A DNA stretch of 64,000 bases from positions 620,001-684,000 of the forward strand of contig JAWKLJ010000001.1 of assembly GCA_041392805.1 (NCBI GenBank), read 5' to 3'. Position numbers and translations under genes: made by a program. Origin of the DNA: Saprospiraceae bacterium (lineage in GTDB: Bacteria; Bacteroidota; Bacteroidia; Chitinophagales; Saprospiraceae). Below the pieces are notes generated by a model that saw only the letters and a list, made by a program, of their open reading frames with translations, ran no database searches and was not told the origin of the DNA. Shown piece after piece: positions 1 to 8,899 of the stretch (positions are counted from its first letter, which is position 1; each line of letters opens with the position of its first letter).

Positions 1-288
1 CGAAGTGTCAACAACATATAAAAAGACCAACCTTTCCCCAATCAGGGAATCCGGGATTTCTAATGATAGATTGTAAATACCATCTTGTTCAGTACTTTGC
101 ATCCTAGTTCTTTCCTGCATAGAAAGTAATGGAGGAATTCCCAAAATCCCGATGGAGTTGGGATCTAAAACCTCGTCCAGTGATTTTGATAAATCTACCT
201 GAAAAGTAAGTAAGACTTTATTTTCAGGAGTAGTGCAGCTAAAAACGCCAAACATCAATAAGAAAACGGAAACTTTGTTACTAATCAT
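1..288 (-). CDS. Lipoprotein, N-terminal part only (runs off the left edge)
   Basis: An open frame on the minus strand starts at ATG 286-288 and continues through base 1. It begins MISNKVSVFLLMFGVFSC, a short positively charged start, a hydrophobic stretch and a lipobox-like FSC, so I read it as an exported lipoprotein with Cys18 as the lipidated residue. The mature start (VLLTFQVDLSKSL followed by a DxxGIYNLSLEIP segment) recalls the beta-sandwich N-terminal domain of several Bacteroidota secreted hydrolases, but this is only a resemblance. The remaining protein lies outside the window, so no function is assigned. Confidence 0.6.
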   Translation of the reverse strand, partial: MISNKVSVFLLMFGVFSCTTPENKVLLTFQVDLSKSLDEVLDPNSIGILGIPPLLSMQERTRMQSTEQDGIYNLSLEIPDSLIGERLVFLYVVDTS

Positions 289-309
289 CAATGCCAAATT
301 TGATTGAGT

Positions 310-923
310 CATGAAGTTCTGTGTTTTAATTTCGAATTTAGTTTCAGGATTCCACCTTTTCTTGAAACTTGCCCAATATGCCCAACTGATAAAAACCATT
401 TGGTTAAAGATAGTGCCAGATTCTCGTTTCGGAAAACAAAGTGCCATTTATCCTGCTTCTAACTGTTTTTCAAAACTTCTGAAAGTCTTCCTCATCTGCA
501 AAACCGGAAATCCTAGCTTTTATAAAGCTCCCGCCCAGGCAGGTAGCATCACGCTACAGCTTCCCTAAATGGTCAGCAGTAGCTATGGCTTAGCTATGGC
601 CATTTGCCACCTGCCTCCACCTGCCCCGACACTAATACCCCTGGCCCTGGCTGTTCGTTGTTTGTAACGACGAACCTGTCGCTCAGCCGGTAGTCGGCTC
701 AGTAGCACCTTGTTGATCGCCAGGTGCAATTGATGTACTTTGAAGGAGTTGCTGGCGGACTTCCGCGGGCAAATAACCCTCCCGGGGTCATTTTCAAATT
801 AAATCATAGTTTATTTATTACCAACAAGTTATGATTTTCTTAATTCTAAGGAAAGTTGCTTTTTCGCCCTTCTTGGAACGTGTTTCGCCCCCTTTCCTTC
901 CATTTCTCCCTATGAATGACCTC
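310..923. other. Gene-poor stretch, no supported feature
   Basis: About 600 bases between the left-edge lipoprotein and the end of the first HTCS gene. The frames present are short and their translations look random. The part from about 540 to 780 is GC-richer than its flanks and might be eroded coding DNA, but I could not match it to a family. Confidence 0.4.
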
Positions 924-3278
924 TTAATCTATGGTCTTGATATAATCCCTGGGGGATAAACCAAATTCTGCGGAAAAAGACCGCGAGAAATAAGCCACAT
1001 CGCGAAAACCGACCTCAAAAGCTACTTCGGTGACATTGAGATCCGTGTTTCTGAACATTTCTCGAGCGTGCCTCAATCTGAAACCGCGAATATAGTGGGA
1101 GGTCGATCGGTTGGTAAGCGCTTTGATCTTCATGTGAAGTTGGGAGCGACTCATACCAATGGCTTTACATATTTCCTGAATGCCAAAATTTTCATCATCC
1201 AGGTGTTTCTGAATGGTGGTCTGTAGCTCGGCAATGAAGGCATCTTCCTTTTGAAAGACGGGGTCATCGGATGGGGAAACTGGAGCCAGATTTTGATAGC
1301 GTTCCCGTAGGCGTTGTCTCAATTTAATCAATTGCTCCAACCGGATAAAAAGTTCTTCCCGATTGAAGGGTTTGCTTAGGTAAGCGTCCGCGCCGCTTCG
1401 GAAACCATCATTTTTTGCGTCCTGATCGGCTTGGGCACTGACCAGTATGATGGGGATATGACTGGTTCGGTTGTCTGTTTTTAATGATCCACAAACTTCG
1501 TAACCGTTCTTCCGGGGCATTTTCAGATCACTGATGATCAGATCAGGAATGGTTTCCAGTGCCGTTTGGATCCCTTCCTCTCCATCGCGGGCAATGGTAA
1601 TCTGATAATGATCTTTTAATAAGGCGGTGGTATACTGTACAACATCGGGGTTATCCTCAATGAGCAGTAAATGAGGAAAACCTTCTGTTCCTGTGCTAAC
1701 GATGATTGCCTTCTCGGGTGGTGTTTGCGTTATTCGGGACAATGGCGATTGCCGCGGGCTATGGTTGGTCTGAATAGGGGCATGGTTGGTAATCGGTAAC
1801 TGAACAGTGAAGTTCGTCCCCTGACGTGGCCCACTTTGCACCTCAATGGTACCGCCCATTAATTCGACCAGTTCCCGGGTGAGGGTCAGACCAATGCCAG
1901 TACTTTCTTCCCGTCGATAGATCCAGTCGTCCAACTGGTAAAAGCGATCGAAGATAAAGGGTATCTTGTCCTGGGGTATGCCAACCCCTGAATCCTTTAC
2001 CGAAAAAATGAGTTTTTCTCTTTCTTGGAATTCCCGTTGAGCTAACAGATAAATATCCTTACCCTTGGGTGTGTATTTTACTGCATTAGATAGCAGGTTG
2101 GAAATGACCTGAAGTAGTTTTTCCGGATCATAGTCCATGATTATGGAAGGTTCATGGCAAAGGAAATGCAGTTTTTTGCCTTGTGAGGCCGCCAAGGTAT
2201 AAAAGGATTCCAGCAAATAGTTCAAATAGGGAACCACATCACCTTGTGTAAGATCCAGTTTCAGCTTACCAGCTTCCAGCTTTCTGAGATCCAGGATCTG
2301 ATTGACCAGCAGGAGCAGATTGTTATTGTTTCTGGCGATCACTTCCAAGGCTTTTTCGGGAGGGGCGCCGGAGTGCCTTATTTCGTGAACGGCTCCTTCG
2401 ATTATAGTGAGTGGCGTTCTGAATTCGTGGGAAATATTGGTAAAGAAATGGGATTTCATCCGGTCGAGCTCTTCTAGTTTATTCTTCTGTTTTTCTAGGA
2501 GTTCTTTCTGTGTGCTGATTTCCTGATTTAAGTGGGCAAGGGCAAAATTGGCCTTCCGTTTCATTTGAAAGGAAACTAAAAGGGTAGCTAGCAACAAAGC
2601 CGCGAGGATCAGGATCAGAAAAGTATTACGCAACATGGCTTTTTCATGCTGCAATTTTAGAGCATATATATGTTCTTTTTTTTCTTCCTCCAGGCCCACC
2701 TGCAAAAGTACCTTTTCGAAGAGATGGTCGATTTCCTGCTGTTTGAGGGCTCTTGAATGAGCGAGAATGAATAACGAATCTTGGGGGAACGCCTGTTGTT
2801 GCTGGTAGTAACATAACTCGATCTTTTCCTGTATGTCGCCCAATTGTTCCAATTCCCGCCGTTGTTCCAGCAAGGGTTGGGCCCTTTGCCAATAGGCCGA
2901 TGCCTGTTCACAGTCCTGAAATTCAAAGTGTATGCCGGCAATTGTATGTAACAAACCGGCAATCTCCACCGTATCACCCAAGTTTTCCCGGATCGACAAG
3001 GCCTTTTCGTAGATACCCAAAGACTGGCCACGAAAATCCAATTTTTGATAACATTGGCCGATCAACTCCAATGAAAGTGCCTGTTGTAAGGGTTCCAAGT
3101 GCTGAAGCGCCTGGATCTCAGCCTGCAAAAAAAACAGCACTGCGGAGTCCAGGGTTCCGGATGTGTAGTGATCGACGCCCTGATCGCATAACTGCCGGAT
3201 ATGGATCGGTACTTTCCGGTCCTCGGCATAAAGGCCTAGCGTGCAAACCATTAAATACAATATTGTTAAATGCTTCAT
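924..3278 (-). CDS. Hybrid two-component system regulator (HTCS) with TPR-like sensor region
   Basis: A 784-residue single-protein signalling chain. Order: signal peptide (1-18), helical TPR-like region (about 30-210) instead of the usual beta-propeller, one membrane segment (about 218-238), coiled coil, HisKA with H-box FTNISHEFRTPL (His about 283), HATPase with SGVGIP and STGIGL, a receiver with LLIEDNPD, phospho-acceptor Asp in IISDLKMP and the conserved Lys in LSKPF, then an AraC DNA-binding domain (SRSQLHMKIKALT and VAFEVGFRDVAYFSR). All key catalytic residues are present. It lies 82 bp downstream of the TlpA-like gene with no promoter I can see in the gap, so it is probably transcribed from the operator-bearing promoter at 4854-4915 and could control its own expression. 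Its DNA-binding domain is close to those of the 8900-13141 and 42285-42767 proteins, making it a candidate regulator of the array. Confidence 0.93.
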   Translation of the reverse strand: MKHLTILYLMVCTLGLYAEDRKVPIHIRQLCDQGVDHYTSGTLDSAVLFFLQAEIQALQHLEPLQQALSLELIGQCYQKLDFRGQSLGIYEKALSIRENLGDTVEIAGLLHTIAGIHFEFQDCEQASAYWQRAQPLLEQRRELEQLGDIQEKIELCYYQQQQAFPQDSLFILAHSRALKQQEIDHLFEKVLLQVGLEEEKKEHIYALKLQHEKAMLRNTFLILILAALLLATLLVSFQMKRKANFALAHLNQEISTQKELLEKQKNKLEELDRMKSHFFTNISHEFRTPLTIIEGAVHEIRHSGAPPEKALEVIARNNNNLLLLVNQILDLRKLEAGKLKLDLTQGDVVPYLNYLLESFYTLAASQGKKLHFLCHEPSIIMDYDPEKLLQVISNLLSNAVKYTPKGKDIYLLAQREFQEREKLIFSVKDSGVGIPQDKIPFIFDRFYQLDDWIYRREESTGIGLTLTRELVELMGGTIEVQSGPRQGTNFTVQLPITNHAPIQTNHSPRQSPLSRITQTPPEKAIIVSTGTEGFPHLLLIEDNPDVVQYTTALLKDHYQITIARDGEEGIQTALETIPDLIISDLKMPRKNGYEVCGSLKTDNRTSHIPIILVSAQADQDAKNDGFRSGADAYLSKPFNREELFIRLEQLIKLRQRLRERYQNLAPVSPSDDPVFQKEDAFIAELQTTIQKHLDDENFGIQEICKAIGMSRSQLHMKIKALTNRSTSHYIRGFRLRHAREMFRNTDLNVTEVAFEVGFRDVAYFSRSFSAEFGLSPRDYIKTID

Positions 3279-3360
3279 CGGTTGATCTAATACTTGTCTT
3301 GTGATAAGTGGCCTTCCAATTTTTTATTTATTTCCTGATAGTGGTGGATTGTTGCATTGT

Positions 3361-4812
3361 TCACTTTGTAGGCGAAGCACTTTGCTCATTTTTGAACATT
3401 CCCATCCGGTCGCCTTGCATTAGAATGGAAATGTCTTCTATGGCCAAATGCTTTCCAATAATGATTCGGTCCGGATTGAGTAGCATGATCTCGGGGGTTG
3501 CCCGCACATTATAGTCTTCGTAGATAGCTCGGTTATCCTGATCTGTTACATTGATCCAGTCCATTTTATTCTGCTGGATGAAGTTTTTCCATTCCTGATC
3601 GGGGGTATCCATGGCTACGGCGAGGACTTCCAGCCCTTGCTCCTTCAGCGTTTGGTATTGTCGTACCAATTTTGGCGCGGTCTCGATACAATGATCGCAG
3701 TCGTAGTGGTAAAAGAAAAGTGCAATGTAGGGTGACTTGACATCATATAAAGCTTGCTTATCTCCATTCGGCTTTATGGCTTCAAAATTAGCTGCCGACT
3801 TGCCAATCAGGCTATTGCGTTGACTTGCAGCCCGCAATTGCCAGGCGTAGATTTGGATAGAATCCGCCCAAGGGGCCCGGTCTTTGGTCAGGTAGTTGTC
3901 TACCAGGTGGACGTAGAGTGCATCGGGATCCATGTTCCCGGTGAATGGCGGCAGGTAATCATTGGTTAGCCAGGTAGCAAAAAAAGCATAGTATGCTTGA
4001 TGCTCCATTACTTTTTGCATTAGTTCATCTACTGCCTGTATCTTAATATCGGTCTGGTCGGGAACGAACCGGTTAAAATATTGCCACAATTGATCAAAGA
4101 TGACGGGAGTACGCAGGAGGCGCTCGTCACTAAAGTCGATCTGATCCCAGAAAGCACTTAGGACCCTCTCTTGTTTCGTGGCAGGATCAAGACTTTGATC
4201 ACCCATGATGGTATACAGGCTTGGTGGTTCCTGTTTGGCTTTTTCATATTTGGTGAACAAGGTGTTGGGATATTTTTGGAAGAGCTTATTCATGAAGGCA
4301 GTTTTCTCTCCAAAGTATTTTTCCCGTAACTGGTTAATCAGGGTCTGATCCAGTTGTTGTTCTTCTGCCTGCTGGATCGCCTGAACTTCCGCCTGAAAGC
4401 GATCCTGTAGATCGAGATCGAACTGTAAATTACTATACAGCAAGGAGTTTTCCCTGCTACCTTCGATTTCCATATTTTTGACTAGTTGGCCAATATTCGT
4501 CTTTAGAGAGAAGGTCTGGTCCTGGTCCAGCAAAATGGGGAAAGAGACGTCATCCGACAGGATTACTTCGTAGTATCCGGGATCCAGGGGCTTTTCGTAT
4601 TTGATAGAACCCTTCCCTTCGGCATCCAGCCGGATGGAATCTAGTTTTGATTTTACGTTTTTGTGGATGCTTTGCAGGTAGATCCAATTAGAAGAAAATC
4701 CTTCAATTTGAAGGCTGATCTCCGTATTTTCCAGCTGAGTACTTCTGACTAAGTGGCTGTTAACGAAGAATATTGGGACCAAAAATATAATGATTATCGG
4801 TGCGATTCTCAT
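3361..4812 (-). CDS. TlpA-like thioredoxin-fold protein with DUF4369-type N-terminus
   Basis: 483 residues with an N-terminal signal sequence or anchor (about 5-20). The first part (about 30-130) resembles the DUF4369 domain found before thioredoxin domains in Bacteroidota (pattern SIRLDAEGKGSIKYEKPL...YEVILSD). The middle is helical, DUF5106-like. The C-terminal third is a thioredoxin fold with GKSAANFEA, a redox motif CDHC (in FFYHYDCDHCIE), and the cis-Pro segment VRATPEIMLLNP. The CxxC pair is intact, so an envelope thiol-disulfide role is plausible; the substrate is unknown. It is the first gene behind an operator of the lectin regulon, and the 924-3278 HTCS follows it. Start chosen at 4812: about 42 bp lie between it and the -7 element. 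Confidence 0.85.
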   Translation of the reverse strand: MRIAPIIIIFLVPIFFVNSHLVRSTQLENTEISLQIEGFSSNWIYLQSIHKNVKSKLDSIRLDAEGKGSIKYEKPLDPGYYEVILSDDVSFPILLDQDQTFSLKTNIGQLVKNMEIEGSRENSLLYSNLQFDLDLQDRFQAEVQAIQQAEEQQLDQTLINQLREKYFGEKTAFMNKLFQKYPNTLFTKYEKAKQEPPSLYTIMGDQSLDPATKQERVLSAFWDQIDFSDERLLRTPVIFDQLWQYFNRFVPDQTDIKIQAVDELMQKVMEHQAYYAFFATWLTNDYLPPFTGNMDPDALYVHLVDNYLTKDRAPWADSIQIYAWQLRAASQRNSLIGKSAANFEAIKPNGDKQALYDVKSPYIALFFYHYDCDHCIETAPKLVRQYQTLKEQGLEVLAVAMDTPDQEWKNFIQQNKMDWINVTDQDNRAIYEDYNVRATPEIMLLNPDRIIIGKHLAIEDISILMQGDRMGMFKNEQSASPTK

Positions 4813-4853
4813 GATGACTCGTTTTAGAAGTTTCAGTAATTTTTTTACTGATA

Positions 4854-4915
4854 CAAAAATGAGACATCTTAGAAAGGTGGTTTTGGACTATTGTCTCACT
4901 ATTATGGATTATTGT
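4854..4915 (-). promoter_or_regulatory. Regulon promoter/operator upstream of the TlpA-like gene
   Basis: Read on the gene strand: distal half-site at 4906-4915, proximal half-site ACAATAGTCC at 4885-4894 (period 21 bp), and a -7 element CATTTTTG ending with TTTG at 4854-4857. The proximal half-site is 23 bp from the 8-mer -7 element. No clear -33 TTG box is seen, as expected if an activator contacts polymerase at that position. Confidence 0.85.
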
Positions 4916-4946
4916 GCTAAAGTCAGCAAATGATATGGAATATCCG

Positions 4947-5552
4947 TTAGTCGTCCAAGCTCCCTTTGATCTGTGTCGCGGTTTTGTAAAGCAGGCGTTT
5001 CTCTTTAGAGGAAAGGCCTTCGATAGTCAGTGCATTCGTGAAGCTCAGGCGCCGCCGTGCGATAAAAGTTGCTGGCTTTTCCCAAAGTCGCAATTCGCTG
5101 ATGCTTTGGAGTATGTGATCACCTAGTTCCAGCAAAGCCGGCCGGACCGTCGCGTTCAGGTCGCGGAAGGTCAGTTGCTCATCAAAACCATTGGCCGTCC
5201 ATTGGTCAAACCAATACTGCTGGATCAATTTGGCAGCGGTGATCTGCTCTTCAAAAAAGGATTGGGTGGACGTGGAATCAAGCCCGTAAGTGGCAGCTCT
5301 TTCCATACTGCTTTGAATAACGACCTGCTCTCGTTCCAGATCTTCAATCGGTAGTTGATGTTGCCATTTGTAGGCAGCGACATCTTTCATATAGGAGAGC
5401 CTTTGGTTGACCAGGTCGGCTAAAGTGGTCACAGATGATGTTAGGGACAATGTTGCCATCGGCTGTCGGGTTTTACCGGGAGCTTTGGTTGAATGCAATG
5501 GTGCTGCAGGCAGCATGAAGAATGCCGAAAGGTATAGAATCGTCAGGTTCAT
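4947..5552 (-). CDS. Periplasmic-type chorismate mutase (AroQ-gamma-like)
   Basis: 201 residues with a signal peptide (about 1-20). The mature part carries the hallmark of secreted monofunctional chorismate mutases: LADLVNQRLSYMKDVAAYKW, then LPIEDLEREQVV, a GLD...FFEEQITAAKLIQQYW segment and a C-terminal helical half. The family converts chorismate to prephenate. Secreted forms have no accepted role in cytosolic aromatic amino acid synthesis, so the job here is open. The gene overlaps the end of the NCS1 permease by 4 bp, a strong sign of translational coupling, and is last in the operon 8766 to 4947. Confidence 0.85.
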   Translation of the reverse strand: MNLTILYLSAFFMLPAAPLHSTKAPGKTRQPMATLSLTSSVTTLADLVNQRLSYMKDVAAYKWQHQLPIEDLEREQVVIQSSMERAATYGLDSTSTQSFFEEQITAAKLIQQYWFDQWTANGFDEQLTFRDLNATVRPALLELGDHILQSISELRLWEKPATFIARRRLSFTNALTIEGLSSKEKRLLYKTATQIKGSLDD

Positions 5553-7069
5553 ATCTTAGAGGTTGGTTCCTTGACCATGGCATGGTCAAAGGAAGTTGAT
5601 TTTAATATCCAATAGGTTGTGAATGCCAGGAAGAAAGTGACAAACCAGGCATAAGTATACAGTTGCTGCAAAAAATCTGGGACCAGATCGGACGGTACGA
5701 CCCCGGTTTGAGCCAGGAAGCCGGGCAGTACAGGCAACAGGCCAAGCATCAAAGCCATCCAGGCCGGGCGGTTCCAGCGCTTGTATTCGCCTTTGGGGTT
5801 GAAAAGCTCTCTGACATTCAATCGGGTTTTCCGGATCAGGAAGTAATCGCAGATCACGATGCCGGCCAGAGCGCCGAGCAGGGCCGAATATCCGATCAGC
5901 CAGACGAAAATGAAGCCTTGCGGATCGGCCAGCAATTTCCATGGGAAAATCAGGATCCCAATGAGTCCGGTGATATACCCCCCCATGCGGAAACTGATCT
6001 TGTTTGGTGCAATATTGGCGATGTCATTCGCGGAAGCGACCACATTGGCCGCGATGTTGGTCGAGAGTGTGGCAATAGTTAGCCCTGCCATCGAGATGAT
6101 AACCACCATCGGTGAACTAAAACGCCCCAGCAACTGAACCGGATCCCAAATTGCCTCCCCGAAGATAAGTAAGGTGGCACTGGTGACGGTGATGCCGATA
6201 AAAGAATAAAAGACCATAGTAGGAAGGAGACCGATCGCCTGTCCCAGTACCTGGGCCCTTTGACTGCGGGCGAAACGGCTGAAGTCTGGGATATTTAGGG
6301 ATAGCGTTGCCCAAAAGCCCACCATTGCGGTCAAATTGGGCCAGAAGATCTTCCAGAATGATACGTTTTCCTGCCCCTGCATCTGGTAGGAAGCCTCTAG
6401 GATAGTAGGTAAAGATCCTACCTTGTTAATGGCCCAAACCAGAAGTCCTACGCCCATGAGTAGCAATAATGGAGCGGTCCAGCTCTCCAGGAGGCGGATG
6501 GTTTCTATTCCCCGAAAGATGATCCACATGTTCAACAGCCAAAAGGCCAGGAAGCAAGCGGCCTGAGCAGTGTTCAGGCCGAGGAATTCCCAAAACGGTG
6601 CACCGGCCAGGCCCGGAAAGAGAAGGAGCAGCAAAGTGTAGATGGCCTCGCCTCCGATCCAGCTTTGGATGCCGAACCAGCCACAGCCTACAAGGCCCCG
6701 TAAAAGAGCGGCTAACACGGCACCCCGGGTGCCAAAGGAGGCCCGTAACAAGACCGGCAGCGGCAAACCATATTGGGCGCCGGCATGTGCATTCAGGATC
6801 ATTGGCAGCAGAACAATCCCATTGCCGAGCAGGATGGTCAAAAGTGCCTGCCACCAGTTCATGCCTTCCCGGATCATACTGCCGGCCAGCATATAAGTTG
6901 GGATGCAGACGGCCATGCTAATCCAAAGAGCGGCATAGTTCCAGGTTGTCCAGGTGCGCGCAGATGGAGCAACGGGGGCAAAGTCCTCACTGTATAAAGG
7001 GGAAGCTGAGATGTTTTCTGTTTCTTCCCCTCCTTGGGAATGGTCAATATGGATAGATTGCTTGGTCAT
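5549..7069 (-). CDS. NCS1-family nucleobase/hydantoin-type permease
   Basis: 506 residues, about 12 hydrophobic segments. The N-terminal region SARTWTTWNYAALWISMAVCIPTYMLAG, followed by WWQALLTILLGNGIVL and LRASFGTRGAVLAALLRGLVGCGWFGIQSW, is typical of the NCS1 (Transp_cyt_pur) family, which moves cytosine, uracil, allantoin, hydantoins or thiamine with Na+ or H+. NIPDFSRFARS and the late segment CDYFLIRK are also family features. The substrate cannot be read from sequence. It sits between a pseudo-receiver gene and chorismate mutase in an operon led by a periplasmic binding protein. Confidence 0.9.
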   Translation of the reverse strand: MTKQSIHIDHSQGGEETENISASPLYSEDFAPVAPSARTWTTWNYAALWISMAVCIPTYMLAGSMIREGMNWWQALLTILLGNGIVLLPMILNAHAGAQYGLPLPVLLRASFGTRGAVLAALLRGLVGCGWFGIQSWIGGEAIYTLLLLLFPGLAGAPFWEFLGLNTAQAACFLAFWLLNMWIIFRGIETIRLLESWTAPLLLLMGVGLLVWAINKVGSLPTILEASYQMQGQENVSFWKIFWPNLTAMVGFWATLSLNIPDFSRFARSQRAQVLGQAIGLLPTMVFYSFIGITVTSATLLIFGEAIWDPVQLLGRFSSPMVVIISMAGLTIATLSTNIAANVVASANDIANIAPNKISFRMGGYITGLIGILIFPWKLLADPQGFIFVWLIGYSALLGALAGIVICDYFLIRKTRLNVRELFNPKGEYKRWNRPAWMALMLGLLPVLPGFLAQTGVVPSDLVPDFLQQLYTYAWFVTFFLAFTTYWILKSTSFDHAMVKEPTSKI

Positions 7070-7106
7070 TTTGTATCAGCATTCGAGTTCAATTAGGATT
7101 AACTTG

Positions 7107-7580
7107 TTATTTTTCAGGCAATTGCTCAATGAAGTGGCTTAAATAAGCCTGCTCCCGGGTAAAAGCATTATCGCTATTGTAGAAAATTGGGTACCTTTTC
7201 ATCAATTGTATCTTTAAGGAGATCACTTTCCGCATGGCCATGATCAGTTCTTTGGTCGTAAAAGAAAAAGCCAGGACCGCATCGGCATGGTAGAAGACGA
7301 CTGCCTCCGGCGATGGTAACTCCTTCAGGATCAGTATAATGGGAATATGGCTAGTGAGTTGATTGTCCTTCAGAGATTTGCAAATGGTCAGCGAGTGATC
7401 CCTGGGCAAATCACTTTGGATGATGATAATATCGGGAACTGACGAATAAGCTATGGCCAAACCTTTGTCCAGTTCAGCGGTGCGCTTAAGCTGGTACCTG
7501 CCTTTGGTTTCGCTTAATAAGCGGTCCTGCAGCGTACCGTCATTGGCAATTAGAAATATGGTGATCTCTTTCTTGGACAT
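7107..7580 (-). CDS. Degenerate receiver-domain (pseudo-receiver) protein
   Basis: 157 residues with the fold pattern of a response-regulator receiver. The stretch SLKDNQLTSHIPIIL is close to the same place in the neighbouring HTCS receivers. The likely acceptor Asp survives (IIIIQSDLPRD), but the acidic pair after beta-1 is altered (FLIANDG), the Thr/Ser switch residue is lost (IILILKEL), and the conserved Lys of the KPF motif is replaced (LAFSFTTKE). It has no output domain. I infer a receiver detached from an HTCS, probably acting as a binding partner rather than a phospho-switch. It is 28 bp from the binding-protein gene and 37 bp from the permease gene, so cotranscribed. Confidence 0.75.
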   Translation of the reverse strand: MSKKEITIFLIANDGTLQDRLLSETKGRYQLKRTAELDKGLAIAYSSVPDIIIIQSDLPRDHSLTICKSLKDNQLTSHIPIILILKELPSPEAVVFYHADAVLAFSFTTKELIMAMRKVISLKIQLMKRYPIFYNSDNAFTREQAYLSHFIEQLPEK

Positions 7581-7608
7581 GGAGGCGATTGTGATTCCCT
7601 GACAGCGG

Positions 7609-8766
7609 TCAAGGGGCCGGTATGTTTCCGGGAATGATCTCTGTTACCAATTTTTGAGTGCCGACACGCACCTCTATGATGGTCACAGATTTGCTTGGAA
7701 TACGACTGTCCAAACTAAAACTGATCGAACCCGTCACTCCCGCAAAATCCTGGAGACCGGTCAGGGCCTGGCGTATTGCTTCCGGGCTGGCGGAATCGGA
7801 TATTTCAATTGCCCTGATCAGTAATTGTGCCGTATCGTATCCAAGAGCGGCAAAAGCGTTGGGCTCCTGGTCGTTATAGGCCTTCTTATATGCCTGCCGG
7901 AAGGCCTGGATCTTCGGATTGGGATTATCAGCGCCCAGGTAAGCGTGCGTTGTAAAGTAAACCTCCTCTAAGTGACTTTGATCTCGCCAAATACCTGGCT
8001 CATCGTAACTGTCGCCTCCGATGACCGGTACATTGAAGCCGGCTTGCCGGATCAGCTGTATACCTGGCAGGACATCGGGCGGCAAGGCAGCATAAAAAAT
8101 GAAGTCTGCCGCTTGCGTTTCTTTTATGGCTTCTTCCATTTTACCCTGGGTATAAGCCTTTATGGAAATAACTCGCCCGCCCAGTTCTGCAAAACTTTCG
8201 GTAAAATACTGTTGCAATAAGCTGGTATAGGTATCGCCGGAATCATACACGACAGAAACGGTCCTCTTGCCCAGTGTATCGTAGGCATATTGCGCTGCTG
8301 CCGCCGCTTGTACATTGTCACCGAAACAAGCCAGGAAAAGGTAGTCAGGGATCTGTTCGGGCAATCGCGGGGAGGTAGCTCCGGAGGTCACAAAAACCCG
8401 CTTGTTCTTTGCCGCCGCCCCGGCGGCCGCCAATACCTGGTCCGTGTCCGACAAACCCAGGAAAGCCAGGGTGGCGGGGGCTTCTTCAAGTACCTCCGCT
8501 ACCTTGGCCGTAAGGGTGTCGGTATTGGTTTGTCCATCCTTCAGCCGGAGTTCCAGCCTTTGACCTCGAATCCCTCCAGTGTCATTGACCTGTTGAACGG
8601 CCAGTTGCGCTCCCTGTGAAGAAGGAAGGTCCAGTGGCGACTGGCCACCGGTCAGATCGTAAATGGCGCCTAGGATGATCGGCTGAACGGGTTCGTTTTT
8701 TTCCGCCTGCTTACAGCCCAGGCTGAGCAAGATCAATAGGCCCCAGATGAATGAACCGTTTTTCAT
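7609..8766 (-). CDS. Branched-chain-amino-acid-type periplasmic binding lipoprotein (Peripla_BP_6)
   Basis: 385 residues from ATG 8766, which gives a proper lipoprotein signal (MKNGSFIWGLLILLSLGC). An upstream in-frame ATG at 8811 is disfavoured because it would put 15 extra residues before the signal. Family features: ILGAIYDLTGGQSPLD, GAQLAVQQVNDTGGIRGQRLEL, VFVTSGATSP, and GYDTAQLLIRAI near the end. LivJ/LivK-like proteins bind amino acids or small amides. No ABC permease or ATPase is encoded nearby; instead the operon continues with a pseudo-receiver, an NCS1 permease and chorismate mutase. A sensory or accessory ligand-binding role is therefore as likely as classical uptake. Confidence 0.88.
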   Translation of the reverse strand: MKNGSFIWGLLILLSLGCKQAEKNEPVQPIILGAIYDLTGGQSPLDLPSSQGAQLAVQQVNDTGGIRGQRLELRLKDGQTNTDTLTAKVAEVLEEAPATLAFLGLSDTDQVLAAAGAAAKNKRVFVTSGATSPRLPEQIPDYLFLACFGDNVQAAAAAQYAYDTLGKRTVSVVYDSGDTYTSLLQQYFTESFAELGGRVISIKAYTQGKMEEAIKETQAADFIFYAALPPDVLPGIQLIRQAGFNVPVIGGDSYDEPGIWRDQSHLEEVYFTTHAYLGADNPNPKIQAFRQAYKKAYNDQEPNAFAALGYDTAQLLIRAIEISDSASPEAIRQALTGLQDFAGVTGSISFSLDSRIPSKSVTIIEVRVGTQKLVTEIIPGNIPAP

Positions 8767-8837
8767 AGAATAGGGTTTTGTGATTTGGAAAATAGTCTCC
8801 AGTTTCGACACCCACTGGTGAGGAGTGTCTTTCGGTA

Positions 8838-8899
8838 CAAAGATGCAGGTACTGGTCGGAGAAAAATTGGACTGTTGTTTCGTTGTTTTGGATTATTGT
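8838..8899 (-). promoter_or_regulatory. Regulon promoter/operator of the binding protein-permease operon
   Basis: Half-sites at 8890-8899 (ACAATAATCC) and 8869-8878 (ACAACAGTCC), 21 bp apart, and -7 element CATCTTTG with TTTG at 8838-8841. The operator directly abuts the stop codon of the 8900-13141 HTCS gene. Confidence 0.85.

Noticed and set aside
311..568. 85-codon plus-strand frame near the left edge
   Set aside because: Translation has no recognisable pattern, composition looks random, and no promoter or ribosome-binding site supports it.
3346..3366. GGATTGTTGC / CATTGTTC pair before the 924-3278 HTCS gene
   Set aside because: Poor match, wrong period and no -7 element at the regulon distance.
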